Assembly (NCBI GenBank): GCA_947623505.1
Contig: CANQGT010000002.1
Span: forward strand, 112,922 to 176,921
DNA length: 64,000 nucleotides
Reading direction: 5' to 3'
Source of the DNA: an uncultured Clostridia bacterium
GTDB lineage: Bacteria; Bacillota; Clostridia; Oscillospirales; Acutalibacteraceae
The notes below the pieces were generated by a model that saw nothing but the letters and a program-made list of their open reading frames with translations, had not been told where the DNA came from and made no database searches. The position numbers were made by a program, and so were the translations under genes. Each line of letters begins with the position of its first letter. Position 1 is the first letter of the stretch. Below are positions 37,162 through 45,892 of the stretch, in pieces.

Positions 37162-38709
37162 TTGGCAGATCAGGATATTTTATCTCAGGAACAGGAAGAG
37201 CTTGAGGAGCTTGATAAGCTGGCGTACACCAAAAAACGCTATCTTACTCCTAAGGAGATCGCGGCTTACGTTCTTGTCAACTTCGGCCAAAAGAATTTGA
37301 GCCAGTTTGTGGGCGCGTTTAAGGAATTTTTCCTTATTCAGTTTTTAAAGCTGAATACTACCGCGTACGCCTACATAAATCTTTTTTCTTCGATTTACGA
37401 CGCCCTTGACGATACGATTTCCGGCCTTATCATAGACCGCACAAGAACCCGTTGGGGAAGAATAAGGCCGTTCTTTATTCTTCCGCTTCCGCTTTGGGTT
37501 GTGGGCGGCGCTATGATGTTTACCGCGCCGGATATTTCTCCCGGCAGCAAAATCGCGTGGGCGGCTGTCGCCATAGTTATCTACGGCCTCGGTATGAGCT
37601 ATTTCGGCGCGTGGGGGCTTATGATTTACAACATAACCCCGAATAACGACGAAAGAAACAACCTTATAACAACAAGTAAGTTTTTCGAGCTTTTCGGAAC
37701 GTGGCTCCCGTCTCTTGTGCCGGTGCTTGTTCAGTTCCTGCCGAAGATCAGCCCCGCGATAAATATGCAGAGCGTTTATACCGGATTCGCGTACTTTATG
37801 CTGATCCTCGCGGCGGGCTTCTCCATTTTCGGATTTTTCAATATGAGGGAAAGAGTTCCGCTCCAGTCAAGAGAGGAAATGAGAGAGACCTCCGTTTTGG
37901 AATCCATCAAGCAGATATTCACAAACAGACCGCTGTTCGCGATAATTTTCGCCGATTTCTTCAACAATTTCAAGGCTGTCGGCGGCTCGTCGGAGCAGTA
38001 CTTTTGGCTCAACAACACGGGCAACCTCGCGAACCAGACCGTCTGCGGCCTCTTCACCGGCATACCGAACTATCTTATGGTGCCGCTTGCCGCCAAGCTC
38101 ATCAAAATGTGGGGCGCGAGAACGACTGCCATAGTAGCGGGCGTTTTCGGCGGCGTGGCATATACACTTTTGTTCATTATCGGCTATCACCCGTTCGGGC
38201 AGACATTCAGCGACAATTACGTTTTAAATCTTATTTGGGTTATTTTCGGCTTGACGATATGCGGTCTGCCGAACAAGCTGATAAACGTTGTCGGCCCCGT
38301 TCTGAGCGCCGAGACCTTCGACTATATGGAATGGAAGCACGGCCTGCGCAACGAAGCTCTCGTAACCACCGTTCAGGGCTATTTCAGCAAGCTTGCCGTA
38401 TCTATCACGGGCTGGCTTTCGGGTATGGTGCTCACTTGGATACATTACGTTCCGCTTACGGATTCGCTCGGCAACGCCGTTCCTCAGACGGAGCCGAGAG
38501 TGCTTGACGGTATATGGACCGTATTCTGCATACTTCCCGCTCTTGCGAGAGGGCTTTACGGTCTGTCGTTCATACTGTATCCCATTCACGGCCATATGAA
38601 AAATCAGATGATCGCCGAGCTTGCGGACATACGCGCAGACCGCCTTGCCAAGCAGGAGGCCGCGCAAAAGGCAAAAGCGCAGGCAAAGGAAAACGGCGAG
38701 GAAGAGTAA
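37162..38709 (+). CDS. Glycoside-pentoside-hexuronide (GPH) family cation symporter
   Basis: About 515 residues and twelve helices. The loop motif DALDDTISGLIIDRTRTRWG with RIRPFF marks MelB-like GPH symporters of galactosides, pentosides and hexuronides. The N- and C-terminal tails are cytoplasmic and rich in Glu or Ala/Lys. The start is probably TTG at 37162: AAAGCGGTGAT just upstream resembles an extended ribosome site that contains the GTG (37153) used by the track. A sugar-acid kinase-like gene is 0.85 kb downstream on the other strand. Confidence 0.88.
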   Translation: MADQDILSQEQEELEELDKLAYTKKRYLTPKEIAAYVLVNFGQKNLSQFVGAFKEFFLIQFLKLNTTAYAYINLFSSIYDALDDTISGLIIDRTRTRWGRIRPFFILPLPLWVVGGAMMFTAPDISPGSKIAWAAVAIVIYGLGMSYFGAWGLMIYNITPNNDERNNLITTSKFFELFGTWLPSLVPVLVQFLPKISPAINMQSVYTGFAYFMLILAAGFSIFGFFNMRERVPLQSREEMRETSVLESIKQIFTNRPLFAIIFADFFNNFKAVGGSSEQYFWLNNTGNLANQTVCGLFTGIPNYLMVPLAAKLIKMWGARTTAIVAGVFGGVAYTLLFIIGYHPFGQTFSDNYVLNLIWVIFGLTICGLPNKLINVVGPVLSAETFDYMEWKHGLRNEALVTTVQGYFSKLAVSITGWLSGMVLTWIHYVPLTDSLGNAVPQTEPRVLDGIWTVFCILPALARGLYGLSFILYPIHGHMKNQMIAELADIRADRLAKQEAAQKAKAQAKENGEEE

Positions 38710-38747
38710 GGTTTCGCCGATTAAAAAAATTTAAACCATATGTAAAA

Positions 38748-38790
38748 GCCGCCGATATGCGTCAGCGTTCGGCGGCCCTTTTGTTTTTGC
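38748..38790. terminator. Terminator between GPH gene and trmB
   Basis: GCCGCCGA / TCGGCGGC, 8-bp stem with a 13-base loop, followed by CCTTTTGTTTTT on the plus strand; convergent genes. Confidence 0.85.
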
Positions 38791-38794
38791 TGTT

Positions 38795-39484
38795 TTATTT
38801 TGAAACCTGCGCCGCGGGCAGTCTCGCTTCCAATCGGTATATGGGCTGCCCGTTTTCCGAAAATATCCTCTCGTATTCCGTAACGATGTTTCCCTTAAAT
38901 CCGCTGTTGTGCAAATCAAGGCTTACGTTGCTTATTTCAAAGCCGAATTTTGAAAAGCTCTCAACGGAAAACTCAAAAAAGCGCGGATTGTCCGTCTTTT
39001 GAAATATCGCCGCGTCGGGAGCCATAAGATTTTCGTATATTTTTAAAAATCTTTCGTGTGTCAGGCGGTGCTTGGCGTATTTCGCTTTCGGATACGGGCA
39101 GCTGAAATTCAGGTTTATTTCGCTTATGCTGCCTTTGGGAATAAATCTTTCAAGATATTCCGCCTCGCAGTTCATAAAAAGTATGTTTGTAAGCCCCTCT
39201 GCCGCCGCCGCTTCGCAAGCCGTGACGATAACGTTGGGCGTTTTTTCGACCGCGAGCACGTTCACGTCGGGAAAGCGCTTTGCGTATTCGCACGCGAAGC
39301 CGCCCTTGCCGCAGCCTATCTCAAGCATTATCCTGTTGGAATTGCCGTATATTTTTTCAAAATCAATGATTTGCGAACCGTCCGGCGGCTCCTCATAATT
39401 TCTGTTCGCCGTCTCGCAGTTTATAAGGTACGCCGAGCATTGCTCCAAACGCGCCTCAAGATTTTTCTTTCTTCTCATTCTCAC
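38795..39484 (-). CDS. trmB: tRNA (guanine-46-N7)-methyltransferase
   Basis: About 229 residues. SAM motif LEIGCGKGGFACEYAKR, VLAVEK, and the catalytic FSCPYPKAKYAKHRLTH segment (usual motif DPWPKxRHxKRR, here changed to SCPYPKAKYAKHR). The variation at the catalytic segment is common in some Firmicutes. I favour GTG at 39484 (MRMRRKK) because GGAGG lies about 10 bases upstream and family members begin MR-R. Confidence 0.9.
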   Translation of the reverse strand: MRMRRKKNLEARLEQCSAYLINCETANRNYEEPPDGSQIIDFEKIYGNSNRIMLEIGCGKGGFACEYAKRFPDVNVLAVEKTPNVIVTACEAAAAEGLTNILFMNCEAEYLERFIPKGSISEINLNFSCPYPKAKYAKHRLTHERFLKIYENLMAPDAAIFQKTDNPRFFEFSVESFSKFGFEISNVSLDLHNSGFKGNIVTEYERIFSENGQPIYRLEARLPAAQVSK

Positions 39485-39558
39485 GGGCCGCCGCCTCCCT
39501 TCGCGCGCCAAAAATTAAAAAATCGGCTGAGAAATTCCCCATCCGAAAACATTGCCGT

Positions 39559-40731
39559 TTAAATTTTGATTCCGTCCGCCGTTTCGCAGAAGTGGATTGA
39601 AAAGCAATCCGTGTATTGCGGGTAAACCCTGAGATATTCTTCCTTTAAAAATTCGGCTATCGCCTCTTTTTTGGAGGGATCGATAAGGGCTACGGACGAG
39701 CCGTTGAAGCCTGCTCCGCTGAAGCGCCCGCCGTAAATGCCGTCGCACTTTTTCATTATCTCATAAAGCGTTTGCAGCTCGGGCGATCCGGTCTCCCAAT
39801 TATATATGGAGCTGTGGCCGGATTCAAACATGATCTTTCCGAATTCCTCCAAATCGCCGTTTTCCCACGCGGCGGCCCCTCTTTTTACACGGTCAAACTC
39901 GCCGTAAAAATGCTCGGCGCGCCTTCGCCACGCGGCGGGTATTCTGTCTTTATATTCGTCAAAAACCTCTCGCGGAACGTCGCGCATATAGGAATCCTTA
40001 AAGCTGCCGTAGGGAATATCGGCGAACGCCCTAAGAGCGAAAGCCGCGGCCTTTGCCTCGTCCACCCTTGAATTGAACGCGGTGTTCGCAAGCCGCCTTT
40101 CCTTGCCCGAAAAAATCACCGCGAAAAGATACGGCGGCATATTTTCGCTTGTGGGGATAAGGCGGTATTCGTCCGTAAGCGTGTCAAGAAACAGCAGGTG
40201 GTCTTTTTTTGAATACACCTCGCAGCTCTGATCCATTTTGCCCACGTTCATCTCAAGATAATCGTGCTCGGCGTACAGCGCGAAATTGATTATTTCCTCT
40301 TTGTTGAGAGTGATACCGTTTAATTCGGTAAACGCGCGGATATACGATATAATGACCGCCGCGGAGGACGAAAGCCCGCCGACAGGCAGATCGCCGTATA
40401 TATAGCCGATCATACCCTTGTCTATCTTATGCTTTCTCTTAAGAGAAACGCAGGCCGCCTTGGCGAAATCGCCCCACGCAAAGGCTCTTTGAGGAAGCTC
40501 ATAAACCGAAAAGCGGGTAACGCCCTCAAAGTTTCCGCTGTAAAGCGTAACGCTGCCGTCCTCGGTCGGCAGAAATTTTATCTCCACTCCGTGATTTATC
40601 GCGAATCCGGAAATCAGGCCGTGCTGATAGTCCGAATGCGCGCCTACGGGGGCTATCCTGTATGGGCAGTAAACGGACAGGGGCGTTTGATTCGTATTGA
40701 AAATGCTTTTGAACTTCTCTTCGTTATCCAT
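39559..40731 (-). CDS. GHMP-family sugar kinase, galactokinase/galacturonokinase-like
   Basis: 390 residues. GHMP motifs: CPYRIAPVGAHSDYQHG (substrate region), LPVGGLSSSAAV (ATP loop) and GGRFSGAGFNGSS near the C terminus. Galactokinases normally have GEHTDYN in the first motif; GAH-x-D-x-Q is what I recall of galacturonokinases. So a galacturonic acid or related sugar 1-kinase is possible. I start at ATG 40731 with CGGAGAA upstream; the track adds 29 codons. Confidence 0.8.
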   Translation of the reverse strand: MDNEEKFKSIFNTNQTPLSVYCPYRIAPVGAHSDYQHGLISGFAINHGVEIKFLPTEDGSVTLYSGNFEGVTRFSVYELPQRAFAWGDFAKAACVSLKRKHKIDKGMIGYIYGDLPVGGLSSSAAVIISYIRAFTELNGITLNKEEIINFALYAEHDYLEMNVGKMDQSCEVYSKKDHLLFLDTLTDEYRLIPTSENMPPYLFAVIFSGKERRLANTAFNSRVDEAKAAAFALRAFADIPYGSFKDSYMRDVPREVFDEYKDRIPAAWRRRAEHFYGEFDRVKRGAAAWENGDLEEFGKIMFESGHSSIYNWETGSPELQTLYEIMKKCDGIYGGRFSGAGFNGSSVALIDPSKKEAIAEFLKEEYLRVYPQYTDCFSIHFCETADGIKI

Positions 40732-40852
40732 AATATATTCTCCGTTTTTTTTTGGATTAATGCCGCACTTGGCAGAAAAAGCAAAGCGGTAAATTTTTAT
40801 TGAAACAGCATAGTTCACCTCAGCTATATCTATCGGATTTATTATGCCCGTC

Positions 40853-41920
40853 TCAGGATTGATTTTTATGCTTTAAAAGGGGATCTATTTTTATTTTAGC
40901 TATCCAATTAAAAGGATATTCAAAGGGCTTAAGCGATAGAATAAATGTAATAATAACAGCTATAGCCATCATTTTATAAACACCGTAATTATCGAAGAAA
41001 GGAAGCTTGAACCATTCGTATTCGGTTTCGCAAAAATATAAAAATCTGTGCAGAATATAAACCTGAAGTGTTCTTGAACCGAATTTGGTGAAAAACATTT
41101 TTGTCCTTGGCACAAGGTTTAAAAACGCAGCGCAAAGTATTGCGGCAATAATATAAAATATTAAGCGATTTATCCACATCACGGGCAACTCGGTGAAAAT
41201 CTTTAATTTAGAGCCGTTATAATTATAGGAACATTCGAGTATTCTTGTGGCAATAATGTCATATTTAAAAAAGGCGAACACCAAAAAGGATAGAATAACT
41301 ATTACGGATAAAAACTGTGTCCATTTATTTCTGAATTTAAAAAGCCAATCTTTTTTGAAATAATAACCGATTATAAAAAACGGAAAATGGGTAACTGCTC
41401 TGCATATGCTCAAAAACCCGCCCGCTTTTGAATCATACCCTACAAGCAGGCCAACCGCAAAAGCGCCGATAATAACAATCGGAATTTTTAATTTTGAAAC
41501 GTAAGGCAAAATAGTAAACCAGAGTATCATACACATAAGATACCACAAAGCCGGGCGGGGGATAAATACGCTTATATCAATATCTTTGTAACCTAAAACA
41601 AAATATTCAAATATTGTCATAGCAACCTGAGCAAATATATAATACATTATATAAGTGAACAGGCGCTGATATTTTATATTACCGTCCTTGCTTATATAGC
41701 TTTTAGCAAAATAGCCGGATATAAATATAAAGCAGGACATATGGAAAGAATTTAATAATATCCATATTGCTTTTGCCGTATCATGAGCGCTCTTTAACGG
41801 CGCTACGGAATGCGCTAAAACCACAAACAGTATGAGAATAAATTTTGCGTTGTCGAAAAAATATTCCCTGCCTTTATTGTCGGTATATTTAGGTAATCTA
41901 TTTGCGCAGGTTATACCCAT
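40853..41920 (-). CDS. Acyltransferase-3 family membrane protein
   Basis: 355 residues, about ten helices. The start FFDNAKFILILFVVLAHSVAP (split motif with the family's catalytic His in VVLAHS) and CFIFISGYFAKSY match OafA/WecH-like enzymes that O-acylate surface sugars. The DNA is visibly AT-richer than the flanking housekeeping genes. It is the last gene of a four-gene minus-strand set (epimerase, TagF-like, cytidylyltransferase upstream); AGGAG lies 8 bases before the ATG. Confidence 0.88.
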   Translation of the reverse strand: MGITCANRLPKYTDNKGREYFFDNAKFILILFVVLAHSVAPLKSAHDTAKAIWILLNSFHMSCFIFISGYFAKSYISKDGNIKYQRLFTYIMYYIFAQVAMTIFEYFVLGYKDIDISVFIPRPALWYLMCMILWFTILPYVSKLKIPIVIIGAFAVGLLVGYDSKAGGFLSICRAVTHFPFFIIGYYFKKDWLFKFRNKWTQFLSVIVILSFLVFAFFKYDIIATRILECSYNYNGSKLKIFTELPVMWINRLIFYIIAAILCAAFLNLVPRTKMFFTKFGSRTLQVYILHRFLYFCETEYEWFKLPFFDNYGVYKMMAIAVIITFILSLKPFEYPFNWIAKIKIDPLLKHKNQS

Positions 41921-41938
41921 TTGAAATTCTCCTAATTT

Positions 41939-42979
41939 TTATTCTTTTATCATACAGGCAATCATACGTTCGTAAATTTCGGATAAACCTCCGGGATAGA
42001 GCACCCGCCAACCAAGGGATTTAAGCCTTGACGTATCTAAATTCATATAAAGTGTTGATAAGTAACCGTTGGCGGAAGCGTCCTGTATGTCAAAATCAAC
42101 CCTGATTCCGGCTTTTTTTGCAAGCATGTGCGCCATTTCCGCTATGGAACAGTAGGTGCTTTCATCGGCAATGTTGTAAGCGGTGCCTGCCTGACCACCG
42201 AGCATTACGGTGAGAATAGCGGTTACGGCGTCGGCGGTATAAAGATAAACGCGCTCGGTTTCACCGTTCGTTTTTAAAACGATATCCTGCTTTTCAAGCA
42301 CGCATCTGCCGAAATAGGCAAAAATCCTGTTGTCGTTATAGTCAACCCCCGGACCGAAGGTTTGAGTAAGACGGGCTACCATAACCGGTACGCCGTATTC
42401 GGACGCGAAAGCCGCGCATAACGCTTCGCATTGCTGTTTGCCTATAGGATAACTGTTGCGAACGTCAAGCGGAGCCAATGCGCCGGCGTCGGTTTCAACG
42501 ACCTTATGGCCTTTATCGGGGTGACCGTAGGCTTCCATACTTGAAAGATAAACCATACCCTCGCAGCATTTACTTTGAGCAAGCTTTAATATGTTTAAGG
42601 TTCCTTCAACCGCGGTAATAATGGTCTCAACAGGTTGTTGTATAAAAGCCTTGCTTGCCGTTTGGCTGGCGCCGTGAATTATAAAATCAACGTTACCGTC
42701 AATTTGGGGTAAATTTTCAACCGTACCCACAATATACTTTAGGCTTTTATTATCCGAAAATTTTTGTTTGGCTTTATTTATATCGCGTACTAAAGCTAAA
42801 ACGGTAAGGTCAAGCTTTCTTTTTTCGTTTGCGTAAAGCAGGGCGTTTACAATAGTTGAACCTATCAGTCCGGTAGCGCCGGTAATCAAAACGGTTTTTT
42901 TGCTTAATCTGTTCCAATCAATAAAATCTGTTGAACAGATATTTTCCAAATCTTCTTTTATGATCGAATTATTCATCAT
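41939..42979 (-). CDS. NAD-dependent epimerase/dehydratase (extended SDR)
   Basis: About 346 residues. Rossmann motif LITGATGLIGSTI near residue 30, YLSSMEAYG, and the catalytic Y-x3-K in SYPIGKQQCE; RLTQTFGPGVDYND follows. The fold acts on nucleotide sugars, and the gene sits in the wall-polymer operon downstream of the TagF-like gene, so a CDP- or UDP-sugar substrate is inferred. GGAG lies 6 bases before ATG 42979 (MMNNS); the track start lies inside the upstream gene. Confidence 0.85.
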   Translation of the reverse strand: MMNNSIIKEDLENICSTDFIDWNRLSKKTVLITGATGLIGSTIVNALLYANEKRKLDLTVLALVRDINKAKQKFSDNKSLKYIVGTVENLPQIDGNVDFIIHGASQTASKAFIQQPVETIITAVEGTLNILKLAQSKCCEGMVYLSSMEAYGHPDKGHKVVETDAGALAPLDVRNSYPIGKQQCEALCAAFASEYGVPVMVARLTQTFGPGVDYNDNRIFAYFGRCVLEKQDIVLKTNGETERVYLYTADAVTAILTVMLGGQAGTAYNIADESTYCSIAEMAHMLAKKAGIRVDFDIQDASANGYLSTLYMNLDTSRLKSLGWRVLYPGGLSEIYERMIACMIKE

Positions 42980-43010
42980 TATAATCTCCGTCTCTGCCGC
43001 TGAAAAGCCG

Positions 43011-44858
43011 TTATCCTTCTTCCGAAAAATCGTCATCGGTTATTTCTTTTGGCTCAAGCGAAATAAAATCAAGCCGTTCCATACGGCGAATCTGCTCGTC
43101 ACGCGCCTTAATTTCGTTAATATATTGCTTGGGTATTTTGCCAAGTAAGAACCAATCGATTACACGGTCGGAAGAATTACTGTCAACAACGTCAAAATTT
43201 CTCGATACATACTCTTCGACCTTATTAAATTCAAAATCCTTTGTTTTAATAGCCGTAATAAGCTCGTCAAAGGTGTTGCAGACCTTGCCCGGGGCGGCAA
43301 GGCGATAATCGTGATGGAAACCGCGGGAAATTGAATACTGCATTTGGTCAAAGGCGAAGAAAAGCATGGGCTTATGCATAAGCGAAAACTCATAAATGCA
43401 GGAGGAATAGTCCGTTATGAGCAAATCGGTTATATAAAACAGATTGTTGATATCATGATAGCTCGTTAAATCAAGGAATTTATCGCCGTACTTTTCAATC
43501 GGAACAGGCTGATTTATCCACGGGTGCATTTTGAACAGCACAACATACTCGTCACCGCACAAATCATAAAGCTTGTCGAAATCTATAATTTCATAGGGGT
43601 AATGAGCGTCGGGGCGATTATTGCCCCTGAACGTGGGAGCAAACAGAATAACTTTTTTGCCCTTACAGATAGGAAATTGTTCGTAAAGCTCCTTGGTTTT
43701 CATTTCCCGATGCATTTTGTCAAGATATTTATCCATTCGAGGCATACCTGTAGGCAATACCCGTTCAATGTTTATTCCCCATGCTTCGGAAAAAGCGCCG
43801 GCAACCCGCTTAGAGCCGCACACACCGTAGGTATATATGCGGTGGCCGAAAAACGGAGCGGATGCCGCAAGATGCCCCCAGCGGCTGTATCCGACCGCCT
43901 TGAAGCCGATTCCCGCATGCCAAAGATTGATTATGGTAGTATTTTTCAAATCAATTTTAATTCTTGTAAACGCGGGAACATAGTTATCGACAAAAATAAT
44001 ATTTGCCATCGCGATGTTTTTCATAAGAATCCGTTGATTACGGATTCTCTGCCATATATTATAAATATCACGCTTATCGGGAAGCCAGGAAAAGGTCAAA
44101 ACGGTAAATTTCTTATCAAGCCCGCGTTCTTGCATTCGTTTTTCAACCGCTTTGAGATTGGATGACACATTATGGTTTGATTCGGAGAGGAAAAGAACTG
44201 TATTTTTGTTGTTTTTATATTTTCTTCTATAATGGTCATACATCTTTTGCAAAAGCTTAAAAGCGTATTTTTTCTTAAGCGCTTTAAACTTCTTTTTTTG
44301 CTTCGCTATAAATCGGACTTTTTTTCGGGGAGCGTAAATATCACCCATTCCCGTTTCTTTCGCGTGTAATATATGTATAGCAAACGGTAAGGTATCTGCC
44401 CATCCCTTTATAAAAAATGTTACGGTATATATTTTTCTTCTTGCTTTTCCGCTGTAAGGAAAGGTTCGAGAATGCTCGTCAAAGTTTAACGCCAGATCAA
44501 CGTCGGTCTCGGCAACAGCGAGGATGTTGGTATCTTGACACACAACAAGCGAATAGTTTCCGGTAGGAAGGCAGCGTGCATTACCGACATTGGTAACGTT
44601 GAGCGACAATCTGTAGATATTGCCGTTTACACTATCTTCATGAAATATTGCTCTTGCTTTGTAAGCGCCGTTAACGGCATAAAAGGTAAGCGGCTTTGTT
44701 TTGTCGGCTTCAGGGGAAAAATCGACCCTTACATCCAAAAACACGGTTACTCTTTCCCATTCTATGTTGACTACGGTTGCATTTAACAAATGCTTTTCCA
44801 CGAGATTTTTCATAAAAATAACCGTTTTTGAATTTTCCTTATCGGAAATATCGTTCAT
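43011..44858 (-). CDS. CDP-glycerol/ribitol phosphotransferase (TagF/TarL-like)
   Basis: 615 residues. After a 300-residue N-terminal region of weaker identity comes a GT-B-like transferase domain: LWHAGIGFKAVGYSRWG, GMPRMDKYL, KVILFAPTFRG, FKMHPW and DLLITDYSSCIYEFSLMHKP, the pattern of CDP-glycerol:poly(glycerophosphate) transferases. Such enzymes polymerise teichoic acid at the inner face of the membrane. Whether glycerol or ribitol phosphate is used is not evident. AGGAG 8 bases upstream. Confidence 0.88.
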   Translation of the reverse strand: MNDISDKENSKTVIFMKNLVEKHLLNATVVNIEWERVTVFLDVRVDFSPEADKTKPLTFYAVNGAYKARAIFHEDSVNGNIYRLSLNVTNVGNARCLPTGNYSLVVCQDTNILAVAETDVDLALNFDEHSRTFPYSGKARRKIYTVTFFIKGWADTLPFAIHILHAKETGMGDIYAPRKKVRFIAKQKKKFKALKKKYAFKLLQKMYDHYRRKYKNNKNTVLFLSESNHNVSSNLKAVEKRMQERGLDKKFTVLTFSWLPDKRDIYNIWQRIRNQRILMKNIAMANIIFVDNYVPAFTRIKIDLKNTTIINLWHAGIGFKAVGYSRWGHLAASAPFFGHRIYTYGVCGSKRVAGAFSEAWGINIERVLPTGMPRMDKYLDKMHREMKTKELYEQFPICKGKKVILFAPTFRGNNRPDAHYPYEIIDFDKLYDLCGDEYVVLFKMHPWINQPVPIEKYGDKFLDLTSYHDINNLFYITDLLITDYSSCIYEFSLMHKPMLFFAFDQMQYSISRGFHHDYRLAAPGKVCNTFDELITAIKTKDFEFNKVEEYVSRNFDVVDSNSSDRVIDWFLLGKIPKQYINEIKARDEQIRRMERLDFISLEPKEITDDDFSEEG

Positions 44859-44953
44859 AATTCAATCTCCTAACCGGTTAAGTACATTCTTTCTGTAAAC
44901 GTCACATGAAAAGTTTTATAATGCAGATATCAATAAAACTTATTTCTGATTTT

Positions 44954-45673
44954 CTAAAAATATAATTGCTGATTTTCGCGCGCATCGTAAAGGGCGCGGA
45001 AGGTGTAGAAATCATCGGGTGTGGTTATTTTCATATTTTCGTAGTTGCCGATTATACAATACGTATCATATCCGTACTGTTGCATCAATGTGCAGGAATC
45101 GATCATATTGGTGAAGCCTTCGGATATCGCTTTTCGCTGCGCGGCTAAAATATCCTTTAAGCGGAAGCTCTGCGGAGCCTTGGCGATGTATGAACGGTTG
45201 CGGTCGGGAACTTTTATTATTTTGTTTTCGTCGTTTACAATCACAACGGTCTCCTTGGATTTAACGCATGTTATAGCCGATCCGTGCTTTTTTACGGATT
45301 CGATATTAAGAGTTAATTCCTCGGGTGTAATAAGCGGGCGAACACCGTCGTGTATCAATACAATGTCGTCCTCGCTCTCGCTTATTTCTTCCGCCGCCAC
45401 CAAACCGTTGAATATTGAAAGCTGGCCTGTTGCTCCTCCGGGAACGATTTTTTTGATTTTATTCAGCTGATATCTGGACTGAAGCTCCTTCATATGGTCG
45501 ATCCAGTCTTCAATGCAAACAACAACAATAGAATCAATATCGGGATGATTTTCAAAAATTTCTATAGTGTGAACGATAATTGATTTGCCGTGAACCAGCA
45601 AAAACTGCTTTGGCTTGTCCTTTGAATTCATGCGGGTACCGGAACCGCCTGCAAAAATAACGGCTGTATTCAT
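44954..45673 (-). CDS. IspD/TarI-family cytidylyltransferase, second copy
   Basis: 239 residues: VIFAGGSGTRMNSKDKPKQF, LIHDGVRPLI, AKAPQSFRL and KITTPDDFYTF. The family activates ribitol-5-P or methylerythritol phosphate with CTP. It differs clearly from the tarI at 33.7 kb and lies in the operon with the TagF-like polymerase and an extended SDR, so it probably supplies the CDP-activated building block of that polymer. GGGAG 7 bases upstream; first gene of the set. Confidence 0.85.
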   Translation of the reverse strand: MNTAVIFAGGSGTRMNSKDKPKQFLLVHGKSIIVHTIEIFENHPDIDSIVVVCIEDWIDHMKELQSRYQLNKIKKIVPGGATGQLSIFNGLVAAEEISESEDDIVLIHDGVRPLITPEELTLNIESVKKHGSAITCVKSKETVVIVNDENKIIKVPDRNRSYIAKAPQSFRLKDILAAQRKAISEGFTNMIDSCTLMQQYGYDTYCIIGNYENMKITTPDDFYTFRALYDARENQQLYF

Positions 45674-45709
45674 ATTAAAACTCCCATTTATTTTATAATA
45701 ATTTTGTCT

Positions 45710-45738
45710 ATAATATCATATAACTATAGAAAAATCAA
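45710..45738 (-). promoter_or_regulatory. Promoter of the minus-strand polymer operon
   Basis: Minus strand TTGATT (45738-45733), 17 bases, TATTAT (45715-45710), 37 bases before the cytidylyltransferase ATG. Confidence 0.65.
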
Positions 45739-45817
45739 TAAAAATGGCGTTTTTTGTTATATGTGAGAAATTGGCAAACCTACACCGGGCATAAGCCTAA
45801 ATCTAAAAATCAGATTG

Positions 45818-45846
45818 TTGACACATATTTTATAATATTATATAAT
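45818..45846 (+). promoter_or_regulatory. Promoter of the glycosyltransferase operon
   Basis: TTGACA, 17 bases, TATAAT: full consensus. Divergent from the previous promoter about 80 bases away; the 219-base gap 45674-45892 holds no gene. Confidence 0.9.
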
Positions 45847-45892
45847 TACTGTGTTTCAGTTTTAAAAAATAAAAAAGCAAAAGGGGGTAATA

